Source: an uncultured Burkholderiales bacterium (GTDB taxonomy: Bacteria > Pseudomonadota > Gammaproteobacteria > Burkholderiales > Burkholderiaceae_C). Taken from it: a stretch of DNA of 6,173 bases. The stretch is taken from contig CAIYKK010000336.1 of the NCBI GenBank assembly GCA_903926695.1, positions 1-6,173 on the forward strand. Reading direction: 5' to 3'. Within the stretch, counting starts at the first letter, position 1; every line of letters begins with the position of its first letter. The position numbers and the translations under genes are program-made. Below, one piece after another: positions 5,755 to 6,173 of the stretch. Under the pieces are notes generated by a model. That model did no database searches. It worked only from the letters and a program-made list of their open reading frames with translations, and was not told where the DNA came from.

Positions 5755-6173
5755 ATGACTGACGCTGCCACCCCCACTCCCGCCACCCCCGCCCCTGAGA
5801 CTGCCAAGGTGTTCCCCCCCACGCCGGGGCTGGACAGCCTGGCCAAGTCGTTTGAACCCGCCGCCATCGAGCGCCACTGGGGGCCGCTGTGGGAGCAAAG
5901 CGGCCAGTACGAGCCAACGCTGGACGCGAATAAAGCCTCGTTTGCCGTCCAGTTGCCCCCGCCGAACGTGACCGGCACGCTGCACATGGGCCACGCGTTC
6001 AACCAGACCATCATGGACTCGCTGACGCGCTACCACCGCATGCGCGGCGAAAACACGCTGTGGGTGCCCGGCACCGACCACGCCGGGATCGCCACGCAAC
6101 TCGTCGTCGAGCGCAAGCTGCAGGCCGAACAGGGCAAAACCCGCCACGACATGGGCACCAGCCCCGCCGAAGC
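5755..6173 (+). CDS. valS: valyl-tRNA synthetase, N-terminal part (cut by window edge)
   Basis: Only the first 139 codons of a protein usually of 900 or more residues are present. The class I synthetase signature is clear: [13 protein letters not shown], with the HIGH-type motif HMGH at residues 77-80, then [30 protein letters not shown] and VVERKL. All match ValS proteins closely. The enzyme charges tRNA-Val with valine in the cytoplasm; the KMSKS loop and editing domain lie beyond the edge. The start at ATG 5755 gives [12 protein letters not shown], a Pro/Ala/Thr-rich leader of about 30 residues before the conserved [12 protein letters not shown]. coli ValS begins nearly at that point. No Shine-Dalgarno sequence precedes the ATG. 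A 7-codon reading frame (5735-5758) ends with TGA overlapping the ATG. Confidence 0.96.
   Translation, partial: MTDAATPTPATPAPETAKVFPPTPGLDSLAKSFEPAAIERHWGPLWEQSGQYEPTLDANKASFAVQLPPPNVTGTLHMGHAFNQTIMDSLTRYHRMRGENTLWVPGTDHAGIATQLVVERKLQAEQGKTRHDMGTSPAE

Noticed and set aside
5746..6147. Minus-strand open frame opposite valS
   Set aside because: It is antisense to a certain valS gene containing the HIGH-type motif and has no recognisable product.

Overview
The window looks like a chromosomal segment from a GC-rich betaproteobacterium, probably Burkholderiales and perhaps Comamonadaceae. This rests on base composition, codon use and the style of the housekeeping proteins; no rRNA or other marker is present to prove it. 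It holds five protein genes. The two outermost are cut by the window ends.

Left arm, minus strand (1-1373): a YaaA-family peroxide-stress protein (594-1373) is followed after 24 bases by the N-terminal 189 codons of an alpha/beta hydrolase (569 down to the left edge). The spacing suggests a two-gene operon of ordinary housekeeping character. A 156-base divergent intergenic region (1374-1529) separates it from the central genes and carries an imperfect dyad and a short direct repeat.

Centre, plus strand (1530-5649): two secreted calcium-binding RTX proteins. The first (800 aa) has no recognisable enzyme domain. It has an unassigned N-terminal region, a block of RTX nonapeptides, five tandem degenerate modules of about 71-85 residues, and a final RTX/type I secretion domain. 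The second (498 aa) is a serralysin-type zinc metalloprotease (M10B) with an intact HExxHxxGxxH site, a Met-turn with its tyrosine, an RTX beta-roll and the same C-terminal secretion domain. The last 118 residues of the two proteins align without a gap right to the stop codons, at a constant offset of 1717 bases, and are also very similar at DNA level. This points to duplication or gene conversion of an export cassette. Neither protein has a Sec signal peptide. No type I transporter (ABC/MFP/OMP) and no serralysin-inhibitor gene is in the window, so the exporter must be encoded elsewhere. Between the two genes lies a 220-base region with an 11-bp stem-loop and then an AT-rich stretch carrying regularly spaced CAAATTTG-type palindromes, probably the protease control region.

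Right arm, plus strand (5650-6173): a short intergenic region ends in a textbook intrinsic-terminator hairpin only 8 bases before the start codon of valS (valyl-tRNA synthetase, N-terminal part only). Because any leadered valS transcript must cross this hairpin, it may act as an attenuator as well as, or instead of, the protease terminator.

The most notable content is the paired RTX locus: a non-enzymatic modular RTX protein beside a serralysin, both carrying nearly the same export module.
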